Source: Strongylocentrotus purpuratus
Taxonomy: Eukaryota; Echinodermata; Echinoidea; Camarodonta; Strongylocentrotidae
Assembly: GCF_000002235.5 (NCBI RefSeq)
Contig: NW_022145596.1
Location: 31,036,140 to 31,100,139, forward strand
Length of the DNA: 64,000 bases
Direction of reading: 5' to 3'
The position numbers and the translations under genes are program-made. Below are positions 1-12,700 of this stretch, one piece after another. The notes under the pieces are model-generated. The model ran no database searches and was not told the origin of the DNA. It saw nothing but the letters and a program-made list of their open reading frames with translations. How positions within the stretch are numbered: position 1 is the stretch's first letter; the number at the start of each line of letters is the position of its first letter.

Positions 1-929
1 AGACCCATATTGCTTTTGAGATAAATTCTATCAAATCAAATGTGTAAAATGAATAGTTTAATAAGATGTGTTTTAAAGAGAAGGTTGAGTTCTGGGAAGA
101 GGTGAAAAATAATTTGTGAGCATTACTCATTCTTAATTATGCAAGTGAGGAAGAACATCAGTTAAGACATGTTCCCTGAAAAGCATGGCTCTTCAAATGC
201 CTTCATATTCTGAATATGCATGTATTACATCGTAAAAATCGGGGGGGGGGGGGGCGGCTTTTTACGCCACGTGTTCGTGTAGTCCCATATACATCTTTCT
301 GTGCAAGTGTTTGTAACTTTACCAAGACTTGGCCACATTTCTTATCATTTTGATGATTCCAGAACATTGCATTATACACAAATTCTTATATGCTAGATGA
401 TCAACCTTTTCTGGTTGGTTCCACACCGTTTCTTTCACAATGCAATCGCATGACCAGAACTCAACTTCATCTTTAACCTTTGGAGTGTCTGAAGTTTTGT
501 CATTTAAATAATTTACTGATGCCTAAAACATTGGACAAAACTTTCAAAACATTGTATTTTTACTAAGAATAATTTAAGGGTGTATTTTTATAAACTATCA
601 AATGAAAATATCCGGGGGGTACCCATCTAAAGAACAAAACTGATTCACCGGTCATGTAATGAAATACTCACAATTATATAGTTAAGACTTCTTAAAATGG
701 CAAAAAGAAATCTCAGATTAGAGAATTAAAAAAAATATCACTAGATAATGATATATTTTTTATTTTACTGTACATGTATGTTTGGTTTTGATATGGAAGT
801 CGACACACGTTTGACTTCCATGTATATTAAGTAAGGAATATTTCTAAATGACTATTCTATTTCTTTGTTTACTTATATAGTTTATGTTAAAGAGTATATA
901 ATGTAGTATAGTAAAAAAAAAAAAATAAA
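1..929. other. Non-coding DNA, nothing recognised
   Basis: AT-rich with a 14-bp G run (241-254). A 9-bp inverted repeat (ATGGAAGTC / GACTTCCAT) at about 793-821 could form a hairpin. No open frame of interest. Confidence 0.5.
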
Positions 930-1207
930 AAAAAAAAGTTTTTAAAATTCTTGCCAAAGACAGGGAACCAGACTCGACTAGCACTTGTGCTAACTTCTTG
1001 TACCCCCTTTAACAACAAAAATGTACAAATAATATTTTATTCCATTTGTATACGACATACTTTGTAAAACACTATTTATATTATTCATGTGTTATGTTAT
1101 TGATCTTGTATTATATTGTTATATTTTATGTAATCATGCTTGATACATTATGTTTTACTTGTTATTATTTTTGTTGTTAATAAACTCAAATTCAAAACTC
1201 AAACTCA
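930..1207 (+). mobile_element. Probable LINE 3' tail (CR1-like)
   Basis: AT-rich stretch with a small hairpin (CTAGCAC..GTGCTAA) ending in an AATAAA followed by short CTCAAA-type tandem units. This is the usual layout of the 3' end of 5'-truncated non-LTR retrotransposons. No coding part remains. Confidence 0.4.
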
Positions 1208-2243
1208 TATTTTACAAGTACTTCTATTGTATAATCTACACACATTTTGAAGTATATTGCATCTCTTATTTCCTGGTACTACTTTCCATCTTTTTTATTC
1301 CTCATTCATTTAAATAATGGCAGTTTTCCTAAAATTACTTTTTTTTTAAATCTGTTGGTATTGGGACTAAGGCTAAGTCTCGGCTCCTCTTCTCGCCGAT
1401 AGTATCGATCTCACAAGATATCTATCTAGTAAGCTCTTTGTGAAACGGTTTAGGAAGATCAGAGACATCTCCGTAGTTGGCGGATAAAGTTATGACTGTC
1501 TTGTCGTTGGTTTCTAGGAACGAACTCCAGTCTACAATGTACATAGAGGCGGTCAGAGGAGCCAGATACAATCTCAGCGGAACAACCGTCGATATCAGAG
1601 ACTGAAGCTTTCAGTCTACTTAGACCCTAGACTAGGGTGTCTGAACGATTTTTCAATCTTCAATTTGGGATCGTGTTTCACCATTTTTGTTGGATATTTG
1701 AATAAAAAATGTAATCAGAATAATACATTTCAAATTTCAAGACTCACCAATGTTTCTATCAAAAGATACAGCCCCCCCAAAACTCTGCAATATTCATAGC
1801 ATTTTGCTCAGACTGGACAAAAAAGTGCTGAGTTATCATGTTTTTGCTACTAATGCATAAGGCGATATGCAAAAAGTGGGGGAAGGGTATTTTCAAACTT
1901 AAATCGTATGTGATCCCTTGGGGCTAGCGAAAAAAAAAGAACATCAACATATTCCTTATGACTTGAACTAATTATCCCTCAGGTGGTCGATTCTCAAATC
2001 TCCCGAGTTGCCATGGAAACAACATTTAAATCGCTGTTTTGACAAGATATTTTTAGAAATCTGAAATGACACCCCTTTAGAAATATGGGGATTAATCTGC
2101 CCTTTCATATGACACCTTATTTATTGAGTATCACCTTCAGGATCACAACAGATAAAGGTATGAATCTAAATTTATTTTTAAAAACGTTGACCAATTTTGC
2201 AATGCACATAGACTGCATAGGGATGTGTGCAATGTCTATGGGA
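1208..2243. other. Non-coding DNA
   Basis: Contains a locally GC-richer stretch (about 1370-1640) without a convincing open frame or splice structure, then AT-rich DNA up to the palindromic element. No gene recognised. Confidence 0.4.
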
Positions 2244-2246
2244 ACT

Positions 2247-2477
2247 CACTATGAATATGACGGACAAAGAAAGCGGACAATATATACAGTTCCTAAGGTA
2301 GACAAAGGAACATCCCTTCACTGCTATTATGTAAACATTTGTAGAACAGGTGAATACATGTATGCATGTGACACCTGTTCTACACATTTTTACATAATAG
2401 CAGTGAAGGGATGTTCCTTTGCTTACCTGAGGAACTGTATATTTTGTCCGCTTTCTTTGTCCTTCATATTCATAGTG
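2247..2477. mobile_element. Palindromic CACTA-type MITE, copy 1
   Basis: A 231-bp foldback element. It begins CACTATGAATATGACGGAC and ends with the near-exact reverse complement (GTCCTTCATATTCATAGTG). The arms extend roughly 100 bp each, covering AAAGAAAGCGGACAA and GGAACATCCCTTCACTGC. It is flanked by the 3-bp direct repeat ACT (2244-2246 and 2478-2480). CACTA termini with 3-bp target duplications are the hallmark of the EnSpm/CACTA superfamily. It has no transposase, so it is non-autonomous. Open frames seen on both strands here are only the palindrome read twice. Confidence 0.85.
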
Positions 2478-2789
2478 ACTTTTGATAAGGATTAACAGGG
2501 ATTAACAGATGTCGAAAAATGTCACTGCTAACAACTAGAAAATATAATCAAAAAAGATGATGAGAGCCAAAATTGAAAGATGACATCATTTTTAAGCCAA
2601 GATTTCATAAAAATTGCGACATCAAAATATGAAGAAGAAATGAGTCCCTAGTCCCTTATTCTGACAGCACTAGGACACGCTGTCGAGCTTGTTCTCAGAG
2701 TGTAGTAAATCATGTATGAGTACTGTATGAGAAGTGTTTTTATAAAGATATTTCAGTAAAAATGACTGGATAACAGTCTATACTGCCAT

Positions 2790-3870
2790 CTTCTCATCTG
2801 GTTATGGAGTACAAGCTGTACAAGTTTTATGTGAATGGATGAATGAAAATGGGCTAGTTGTTAACACAGACAAAACTAAAGTTATGTTATTTTCAAGTCG
2901 AAGGAAGAAGAATCCAGTCAAATTACAAATAAAAATGGATGGTAAACTTATAGAAAATGTAACAAAATTTAAATATCTGGGTGTTATTGTAAATCAGAAC
3001 TTAGATTGGTATCCCCATGTCAATGATGTTGTCAAAAGGATTATGAACTCGCTTATACATGTATGTATGTATGCGAAGGATTAAGCACTGTTTGACAAAA
3101 CGTTTATTTACTCATACTATTTTTTAATTCTTCCTCACATTGATTATTGTTCAACTGTTTGGGGATCACTGAAAATGAAAGATTTAAAGCGACTACAGAA
3201 ATGTCAAAACAAATATTGTTGTTTAGTATTAGATGCAGATTATTATACGCCTGTACAATCTATGTTAAATTCTTTAAGGTTGCAATCCGTCAAACACAGA
3301 TTGGAATACAACTATCAAGTACTTATGTATACAATCCTGAATAATCTTGCTCCTGTTTATCTAAAACAAGCTCTAACTCAAAGTGCTAACCCGTATCCCA
3401 CGAGATCAGTTTCAATGCATCAATTGTACCTTGCCAAACCCAGAACCGATTTAAAAAAACAGACCTTCTCGTACACAGCAGCAAAGTTATTCAACTCACT
3501 ACCCATACTTATCAAATGTTCCGCCTCACTACCCAGTTTTAAACGAAATGTCCGTGAAATTCAAGTGAGTTGATTTTGCGATCGCTCACATGAAGTATTG
3601 CTACCGCCCTCTCTCTCTCTCTCTCTTTCGTTTACTCTCTCTCTTCCATTTTCATTTAATTTCCTATTTGTATAAACAAAATTATAGTTTGTTTATATTA
3701 TTATTTGTTTTTTAATTATTGTATATTTTGTGTATTTGTATGTGTATTGTAAGATATTTGAAATGTAATTTGTTTGTGTACAGCAGGGCTCCCTTGTAAA
3801 GCAGGCCTTGCGGCTTGAATAGGACTACCCTGCTTTTTATAAAGAAAACGTGAATAAATAAATAAATAAA
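2790..3870 (+). mobile_element. 5'-truncated LINE (CR1/Jockey-like), reverse transcriptase C-terminal part
   Basis: Frame 2839-3084 reads NENGLVVNTDKTKVMLF..KFKYLGVIVNQNLDW, the thumb-proximal end of non-LTR reverse transcriptases (NxxKT and KYLGV motifs). A second frame, 3175-3573, gives LKRLQKCQNKYCCLVLDADYYTPV through NNLAPVYL and ends in a typical RTARLFN-like block (TAAKLFNSLP). The two parts are in different frames with stops between them, so the copy is dead. The 3' UTR ends in ACTACCCTGCTTTTTATAAA and an AATA tandem tail near 3850-3870. The 5' part, including the YxDD catalytic region, is missing. Confidence 0.8.
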
Positions 3871-4997
3871 TATACAGTACTCCAATTGTGAAAATAGGAT
3901 GGAAAAGCGTGTCATGCATGATTGAAGGTGCGTTACGTACAGAGAGAGAGAGAGAGAGAGAGAGATAAAAATGTAGATCAAGATTGAGTTTTGAGCGTCG
4001 CCTGTCGCGGTAACTGTCGTGAAAAGAAAACAGGAGGTGGTGTACGGATTTTCATACGTACCGGTAATGATATTGAATTTGTACATAGAAAAGATTTGGA
4101 TGTGAATAGCATCTGTAGAGAATTCTAGAAATTAATGCTTTTGATAAAAGAACAGTAGTTGGTGCAATATACTTGTGGAGACCTCTAGGTTAATTCATTC
4201 AGTCTTTCCTGGGGACAAGAATTTATGCAACATAAAAATCTAAGCTGTATCAAAAGTATCTCAAAAATCTAACGGATTTTAGACCTGAAAAATTGAAGAA
4301 GTTTTGAAACAAGGTTAATTATGAATTAAAAAGAGCTAAAATTTTTTGTTAAAAGCAAAAGTGTGATAACGCTATGGGTGACATATGAGAAAAACATGGA
4401 ATATATTACAAGAAATACTGGGTGCAAGGTAATACAGAACATTACTGAAATATCACTTAAAAAAGATTAATTCAAAATGAAAATACAATCTCAGACTCAG
4501 AAATTTGTTATGATTATTTTGTAAACATCGGTTACAATTGAATAAATGTGCAATATGTTGATGTAATCTACTAGACATCTTTAAAAGTAAATGAGAAAAC
4601 TGCAGTTTTTTAGTTTTTAACATTTTACTTTGTTTGTGTACCTAGTTGCTTTGATATTGTTGAAGGGGATAACCTGGATAATTATAAATACTTTTGCTAT
4701 CCCTCCACTCCAATTCAATATCCCAGTTGATGGGATAAATTTCAAGATATGAAATCAGTTTTGAAAACAATTTACCTTCATGACTTCCTGATGCAGAAAG
4801 GCTGCTTTGTAACACTACTTTCACTTTTCATGCGTGCAGTAGTAACACAAACATGCCTTCATAATTACAAATAAAAACAGAAACCTGCATGTTATGTTTA
4901 TTTATGTGGTCACGAGTATTAGTTTAATTTCCTGATCTTTCTTTCTTTAGTCCCTCAAATCATGTATGTACACAATGTAGGAAATAACAACTACTTT
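3871..4997. other. Non-coding DNA
   Basis: AT-rich sequence with a short GA microsatellite (3942-3964). No gene, RNA or mobile element recognised. Confidence 0.4.
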
Positions 4998-5049
4998 CTG
5001 TTTGGAGCCAGAAGGGTATTTCCCCTGTGAAAATTGACATGAATAGATG

Positions 5050-5240
5050 ACCTTAATGATAATGATAATGATAATAAAAAGTAATAATAATAAAATTAAT
5101 AACAATAATAATAATAATAATAATAATAATGATAATATAAAAATATTAAAAATAATGATAATGAAAATGAAAATAATAATAACATTAGGAATAATAATAG
5201 CAATAATGATGATAATAATGATAATAATAACATACAAATG
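5050..5240. repeat. AAT/GAT trinucleotide microsatellite
   Basis: Imperfect tandem AAT, GAT and AAC triplets across about 190 bp. The poly-Asn/Ile frames read from it are not genes. Confidence 0.85.
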
Positions 5241-5395
5241 TACACTGTCTTGAGAGGTTCTGGTTAAAACTAATGGGCAAGAATTTCCAACCTCCAAATA
5301 GTACTCGTAAATAGTACTTTTTCAGAGCTTCTGGTCACGTGAAGAGCTCTCAACCAATCAAAAACCAATAAATTTCTGATGCAGGATAAAAATTA

Positions 5396-5640
5396 AATTA
5401 TAATAATAAATAATAATAATGATAATAATATTTATCCATAAAGCGCAGACACTATGCAATTATATTCTACTATTATGCTGCAAGAGCTCCTGCTCACTGT
5501 CTTCACCTACAAACTGGCTCGGACAGACACCAGATCAAAACTGAGTAAGCAGTCTTTCGGATGGTAGCGTTAAAGGTCGGTCCCCAGATGTAAATAATGA
5601 TATCTGATTGATACACGGCTGTAAAATCCCAATTACACCC
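5396..5640 (+). mobile_element. Degenerate SINE/LINE-like fragment
   Basis: Begins with AATAATAAT repeats next to TTTATCCATAAAGCGC and contains CTTTCGGATGGTAGCGTTAAA. That phrase resembles a common internal block of invertebrate retroposons. Boundaries are uncertain. Confidence 0.3.
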
Positions 5641-5724
5641 ATACCGAAGCTGAAGATTAGCTTTGATGTCATTCACTGTACTTCTTTACCTAGATCAAAT
5701 TATTATTTTTCTTTATAATTACAG

Positions 5725-5752
5725 GTCACCGTAGCAACTCTATTTTGAGTGA
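5725..5752 (+). other. Probable 5' UTR piece behind a 3' splice site
   Basis: An AT/pyrimidine-rich run ends in AATTACAG at 5717-5724 and is followed by 28 bp leading to the ATG of the J1/SelJ-like gene. This looks like a splice acceptor, which would place the promoter and a leader exon further upstream. I could not identify that leader exon. Confidence 0.45.
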
Positions 5753-5855
5753 ATGGGCAATAGTCCTCCGTGTGGCACATCATCTGTAATCATGTCTTCC
5801 GTTTCAAGCCGAGCCGCCGGAGCTATCGTTGGCAGCTTCATAGCCGATGCTGCAA
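5753..5855 (+). CDS. J1/SelJ-like gene, coding exon 1
   Basis: Encodes residues 1-34 plus the first base of Ser35. The reading frame opens directly after a TGA at 5750-5752. ATG 5753 and ATG 5792 (with A at -3) are both possible starts. The donor is CAA|GTAAGT at 5856, close to consensus, phase 1. A candidate 3' splice site (pyrimidine/AT-rich run ending TTACAG at 5724) lies 28 bp before the ATG, so the exon probably starts at 5725 and an upstream untranslated exon is likely. The encoded [12 protein letters not shown] block continues exactly into the exon 2 product LPVHWVYD as the family requires. Confidence 0.8.
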
Positions 5856-6687
5856 GTAAGTTATATTGCAGGTTGATAATGTAAAATATGATTGCACCTC
5901 TTCTGTCCAATGAGCAGCAAAGCCTGCTGACAAATTTGAAAGCTATTTGCCTATTTCATCTTCATTATTTGACCCTCATTTTCAAAATTTTCAAATTTCA
6001 CTCTAAAATTCTGTATGAAAAAAAAGATCACAAGATGCCTGTGATGCCGAATGTACTTTATTATATACATGTACATATAGCTAGTATTGTTGCAAGGGAA
6101 TTCTGACTACCGGTACTCACTGGATAGCTATTGAACAAGAAAACAGATGAATGTGAAAGAAAGAGCTAGGAAAGTGAGCAAATAACTTAAAGTGGTCTCA
6201 CCATCTTGATGAAGATTAATGGGCAAGACCTTTATCCCCACCATTGTAAGATCCACACTATGGTATTCCAAGCTTGTAGGTCATTAGTCTGCATGATAGA
6301 TCTATGGTACTTGCAGTGCCCCACCCATCTCTTAACATTAATTGAGGATGTTGTGAATGAGATGGAGAGAGAAATAGAGAGAGAGGGAGAGAGAGTAAGA
6401 GAGAGAGAGAGAGAGTGTGTGTGTGTGTGTAAGAGAGAGAGAGTGTGTGTAAGAGAGAGAGAGAGAGAGAGAGAGAGTGAAAGTGAGAGAGTGTGTGTGT
6501 GTAAGAGAGAGAGAGGGAGAGAGAGAGAGAGAGAGTCCTGCATTACCACTTTGAATGTGAAATCCACACTATAGTATTCCTAGCCTGTACATCATTAGAC
6601 TGCATACAAATTAATAGATGATACTTGCAATGCTCCACCCATCTCTTATCTTTAATTGAGGATGTTGTGAATGAGATGGAAAGAGAA

Positions 6688-6754
<67 letters not shown>

Positions 6755-9700
6755 GGGGGAGAGAGAGAGAGAGAGAGAGAGTCCTGCAGTACCACTTTGA
6801 ATGTGAAATCCACACTATAGTATTCCTAGCCTGTACATCATTTAGACCACATAATATATAGATGATACTTGCCGTGCTCCACCCATCTCTTATCTTTAAT
6901 TAAGGATGCCTTATTGATGGTGAGAGGGGGAGATGCAGAGGGAAATAGAGAGACAGGGGGAGACAGAGAGGCAGAGATACATACTGACTGACAGATAGAG
7001 AGAGCGAGGGGGAGGGAGAGAGAGAGAGAGAAAGCAAGAGAGGGGGAGAGAGCAAGAGAGAGGGGAGAGAGAGAGAAAAAAAAGAAAGAGAGGGGGAGAG
7101 AGAGCAAGAGTAAGAGAGACCTGTAGTACCACTTAGACTGTGATATCCATTCTATAGTATTCTTGGCTTCTGCGTCATAACACCACATGATAGATGAGAC
7201 TAGCAGTGCTTCACCTGTCTCTTATATTTCAATTGAGGATGCCTTCAATAAGACGGAGAGAAGCGGAGAGAAAGAGAGAGAGAGGGGGGGGGGGGGGGGG
7301 CAGAGACTGAGACAGAGAGAGACAGATAGAGAGAGAGAAAATCAAAATGGGATAGAGTATATGAGAGAGCTATAGAGAGGGAAAGAGGAGATCAAAGAAA
7401 CAAGGAGAGAGAGAACCCGATTATTTTCAATGAAATCAATTTTGAATGACATTGCCTCGATCCTCCTGTTTATGAGACCAGAATTGCAATGAAAACATAT
7501 TATAGCACTAAAACTGCTCTGACCTTTTGCCTTATAAAACTATTTGAGATGTCATTTTGAGCCATAAAACATGTTTTAAAAACTTGGCTACTTATTATAT
7601 GTACTGGTACACTGTAGTTTAGTGAAAGGACCTACATGTATGTTTAGTGATGTCACTCATAGATCATTCAGCACTAATTTTAGTTTATATCTATTTGGCT
7701 CTGGAGGTGAGTCGAGGTCAGCGTAGATGGTGCCCTATGCTGATATGAGAGGAATACCTCTGGAAAGGTCATAGATAATGATTACGATAGCTTAATGAGG
7801 GAGCTATCCAGGCCAGTTGTCAGTTCTGCTAACTGATATTGTCATCACCTTGCCTCATCACCCTAGCCTTCCCATGTGACTAAACACTCTCTCTCTGTTA
7901 TGAGGGCAAGGCCACGCCTACATGAAAGGATCTGCTTTCTGGAACTTGTTATGTCACTTTCAAAATGTGTGATCTTCCTCTTTCTTCCTCTCTCTCTCTC
8001 TCTCTCTCCTCCCATCTCTCTCTCTCTCTCTTTCCTTCTCACCGCCCTTGCTCGTGCTTTCACCCCTCCCTCTTTCTCTCCATCTGCCACTGTCTCATTC
8101 TATATTTCCTTTTTTCCTCTTTGTTTTGTCCCCACCTTCCACGTCCTATGTCTAATTTTCCATCTCTACATTTATGACTACCGGTATCTTTTTTCTAATT
8201 TGTTTGTCCTCCCTACTATTTCCATTTAGTCTCCTCTACTCCCTACTCAGTTAACTTCTTCCCTTTTTTCTTCTCACCTATCTTTTAATCCAATCCTCAT
8301 TTCTTCTTTATGTATTTTATTTTGTGTGTGTACTAATCAATGTCTTAAACTCTTCCCCTTTTATTTTTCCCCCTCTTCAATTCTGTTTTTTTTATGCTCT
8401 TGAAATTTGTAACATGCTTCTAATGTCAAGCTTTATTTTCCCTCTCCCTTTAACATGTTTATTGTGACATCTTGTTTACTAGACTGAAAAGTGCATTAAT
8501 GAGATATGCAGGAACCTGGCTAGTATAGTGAAAGTGCTATGAAGTCATGGGATGACAGGGATGCTAAGCAATATTGTCATCACTTATCAAGTTACATACC
8601 CTCTGTGACCAAACATACTGGTATTAGATGTTCTCAGGGACTAAGGCTGGACATTGCTCTCTCATCCCCCAACTCTCCCCACTCCCCCTCTCTCTCTCTC
8701 TCTCTCTTTCAAATGTATCCCTTCTTACCCCACCCTCTTTCTCTGTATCTTTCTCTCTCTATCATTTGTCTTCCTCCCCACCTCTCCCCTATCCTCCCTT
8801 TCTCTCCATTCTCTCTCCGACTTTCTATTTTATAAACAAATTAAGTGCACTTTTAACTTCTGTTTTAATGAACTTGTGCAATACTTTTAGGCTTACACAC
8901 AGTCACATTGACCTCACTGTCATTATTTTGTCATTATACTATAATAATTGCACTAAAGGAGGGAAAAAAGGACATTTGGATTTTTTGATGATTACTTATT
9001 GATGCAAAACTAGACATGTTGTCATCATCATCATCTTCATTGTAACAAACAGCCAACAAAACGAATATGAATTTTATTTAAGGGGCAGGAATGCTACCCC
9101 AGCCCCAACCCCCCTTACATCTCCCCCACCATCCCCATCTAATACATCACACTTCAGAGCAGTGTCATAGGCAAAGAGAGAGAGAGTGTAGGATACATAT
9201 CAACATCTAAGATAGATCTTGCGAGGACCTTCAACATATCTCAAAGTGCTTTGCAAACACAACCTGTCCGCTGTAAAAGAAAGCTCTCTGCTCTCCCGTC
9301 CTGTTTTAGCGCTCACAAGTTGATGTGTTATTGCAATAAATGTGCTTCTGATATTGGACTGTTCATAAATTATTTGTTAGATGCCGGTAAACATGGATTT
9401 GTCATGTGGCAATGGCAGATGTCTTTGGTTCTCGTAAAAAAAAATTAAGGAGAGCGAACGGAGGAGGACAACTTTACATCTACCTTAGATACATGCTATA
9501 CATGTACAATTGTACATGTATAGCATGTAATGCCGATTATACATCTTTTAAAAGACTATTGACCAGTAGGCGGGCATGGCTAAAATCACGACTCCAATTT
9601 CAACCAATCAGATGGCTAAAGAGAGGTACAAAATAATTGTTTTGCATAAAAATGGTAATTTACAATAGTAGTTTTGAAGAGGTCCACATAGTGAACCACT

Positions 9701-12700
9701 CTCTTTTTTTTTAGTCCCGCTTATGATTCTGATGTCATTTCATAGACACTAATTTCTTACAACAAATTCTTGCAGTCACAAAGAGCTAAATCATCTTCAG
9801 AGCAAAATCAAACCAAATTAGTCTTTCTTTTCACCCAGGAAGTAACCATGTGATTCTAACAAATGTTGAATCCTCAAATCTCAAACTTTTCATAGCAGGA
9901 AATACCTTAATCCACCGTTAGAAACATTACCCTCTTACCCAGCCTCCGAGTGATTAACAACCCCTGTACATGTACACTGTAAACTCTCTAGACGATGGTT
10001 TACAATATATCTCTTTCTAGTTTGGTTCACATGGCAGTCTGTTAACATTAAGTTTAGTTTGTTGTTTTAAACGTATAAACTATCCTGTAGTGGGGACCAT
10101 GCAAACGTACATCTGGTTAAGAAAATGAAGTTTACTCAAAATCATAAACAACCAGCAATCTTATGGTAAGTGCAATAACTACAAGCCTTGCAGACATAAG
10201 TAAACCTCAAGATTACGCCATATTGTAGTTAAAATGACTGCTTGCATGGCTTGTATTTCTAAACGTTAAACACTTGTTTTTTCGCTCCCATCTGGATCTT
10301 CGTTGACCTTATTGGATAATTTTTTGACTTCGAGATTAAAAGTAAAAAACTATGACATTCCCACATGAACATACGTGTAGCTATTTTTTTTCTTCGCTCT
10401 CTCTCTCTCTCTCTCCCTCCCTCTCTCCCTCTCTCTCTCTCTCTACCCAAGAAGAGGGATGCAATCTGAGATTCGGCTAATCACAGCCCTGTCTGATATT
10501 GCAAGAAGAAATATTGTCATCCGTCTCGGTCCTCGCCTCTTGTGTTACTGATTTATCTCATCTTTTGAGGCTTTTCTGATTGAAGACAACCTCTGTATCA
10601 CTCACATGATGTGGGTGTGTAGACGGAAAAAAACATATCATGCCCTCAATTTTCTGTTCTCGGTTACAGTGTCTGGAATTTTGACTCGTTTACTCCTACG
10701 CCTTCCTCTTCCTCTTTGTTCATGTGTAAATGTACACTGCCTCATTTGTGCTGTACTTCGTAGCGTGACATTGCAATTTTATTTATTAATTAAACAGCTT
10801 AGAATCATGTAGTTACTTTGTCAATATTAATATTCTTTTAAAGGAGCTTATAGGTACATGCACAAGGTCATTCAAGTATTTTCATCTGTACTGAGTCATG
10901 ACAGATGTACCGGTAATTCTAGTTTGCATTTGGTTCCATTGTTCTATTGTGGTAAAAGATTTATTTGTCAAAATTAGATTCACATTTCATTTCATGAACA
11001 TCGTCCAAACTTTTAGATACTGATAGTTGCAATCGGAAGTAAATCTCATCATTGTAGAGATACAGAGTCATAGTTTCTGTGTTCTCATGTTCTATATTGA
11101 TAAGGGTGATAACTTACACTTTTCTTCCAATATACCATGTGACTGTCTACCATAATTATTCAAAGTCGGGGTGCGTCTTATACACAGGTGTTTTTTTAAA
11201 GTTTCGATTTATGCCCCTCCATCTGGCGCTATTCCTGGCAATGTCTCCCAGCTCAGTAATTGGTGTGTTGACTCACCACTCTGAAACTAGAACAACACTT
11301 AAATTTGTCTGTCATCTTGGTTTGAAAGTAATCTTTCTGATAGATCTCAGTATGTAGTTTATACTAATAATTCCTCCAATTTTTCTTCTATTACACACGA
11401 CGTACCACAAGGTTCTATCCTTGGTCCTCTACTGTTTTTTAATTTACATTAATGATCTTGCACATTCAACTGCACCTTGCAGTTAAATGAAACGCCTTCC
11501 CGCGAGGGTTATACACAGACCTGGCTTTTTTTTTTTTTATTAATTTTTTTAAAGGTGAAAGAGAGGGGTGCGGCTTATACATGAGGGCGGTTTATACAAC
11601 GTTAATTACGGTAATGCTTGAATGTTGACTTTCTTGTAATAATAATAGTAGATTCTGACACTCCTTGTGCTCCACAGTTATTACCCCTGGCTGTAGTATG
11701 GCTGCCATTATCGTGCTATAGCACTTCAAGGAATTGATTTCCTGCCAGGTACCCATTTACCTTACCTGGATCAAGTGTGGCAAATGTAGATTAATGTCTT
11801 GCCAAAGGACACAAGTGCCGCAGCGGGACTCAAAATGCGAACCATGTAACCCACGGTCCGGCGATGTATCCACTAGACCACGACACCTCCACATAGAGTT
11901 TTCCATCCACCTGTTTCAACTCTCCAGAATGTAATTAGATAGAAAGTGTGTCATCTCCCAAGAGTGTAATATCTTGGCATGTGTTCTTCAGGCCTGTCCT
12001 CATCAGCCTGAGATTGCCAAATATCCCGCTATTTGAACTATCCCGATCGCAAATTATCCAACTAATTTGCGTTTTCATATAAAACTCAAAGTATATTAGG
12101 GGGATATTTGGTCGGGATAATTTTCCCCAAAATCTCGGTCTAGTTTGCAAAATATCCCGCTATTTCCCAAATAGCGGGATAGTTTGCGCCTGTCTTCATC
12201 AGACCGAAGTACGGAGTCAAATATCCCGATCCCATCATGCACAACGATTTCTGGTTTTCTGTGTTTGTAAATAAACTAACTTGTAGCAGATGCTCTAAGC
12301 TGTGCTGCAAGCATGCACAGCCGGGTAAAATCTTAAATCTGCACGCTGGTCGTACAGAAATGCGCATGCATCAATTTCAAGATTATTTGTCGAGCTAGTT
12401 TGTGATGAGCGTATCGGTCCTGGCCCCCCCCCCCCCCCCCACTCAGTGTTATTTAGGGTACGCATATGCATGTTCCAAGCAACCCCCCCCCCCCCCCCTT
12501 TTCAGCAAAAGTCTGGTGTTTAAAGTCAATACGGTTCAACCTTTTTCTTTTGTATACAAGCCTTTTTCAGCACCCCCCCCCCCCCCTTTTCAGCAAAAGT
12601 CCGGTGTGTAAAGTCAATACGGGTCAACCTTTTTCTTTTTTTTACGAAAAGGACATTTTGGTAACACGCATTTGGTAACACGGCGGGGTATCGGTCTGAT

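Noticed and set aside
2085-2495. A 136-codon frame on + and a 69-codon frame on -, with similar translations
   Set aside because: Both are readings of the palindromic MITE; the two arms give the same peptide pieces on opposite strands.
11079-11357. 92-codon frame as a host gene
   Set aside because: It runs from MITE sequence into the LINE fragment and stops before the reverse-transcriptase motif; not a gene.
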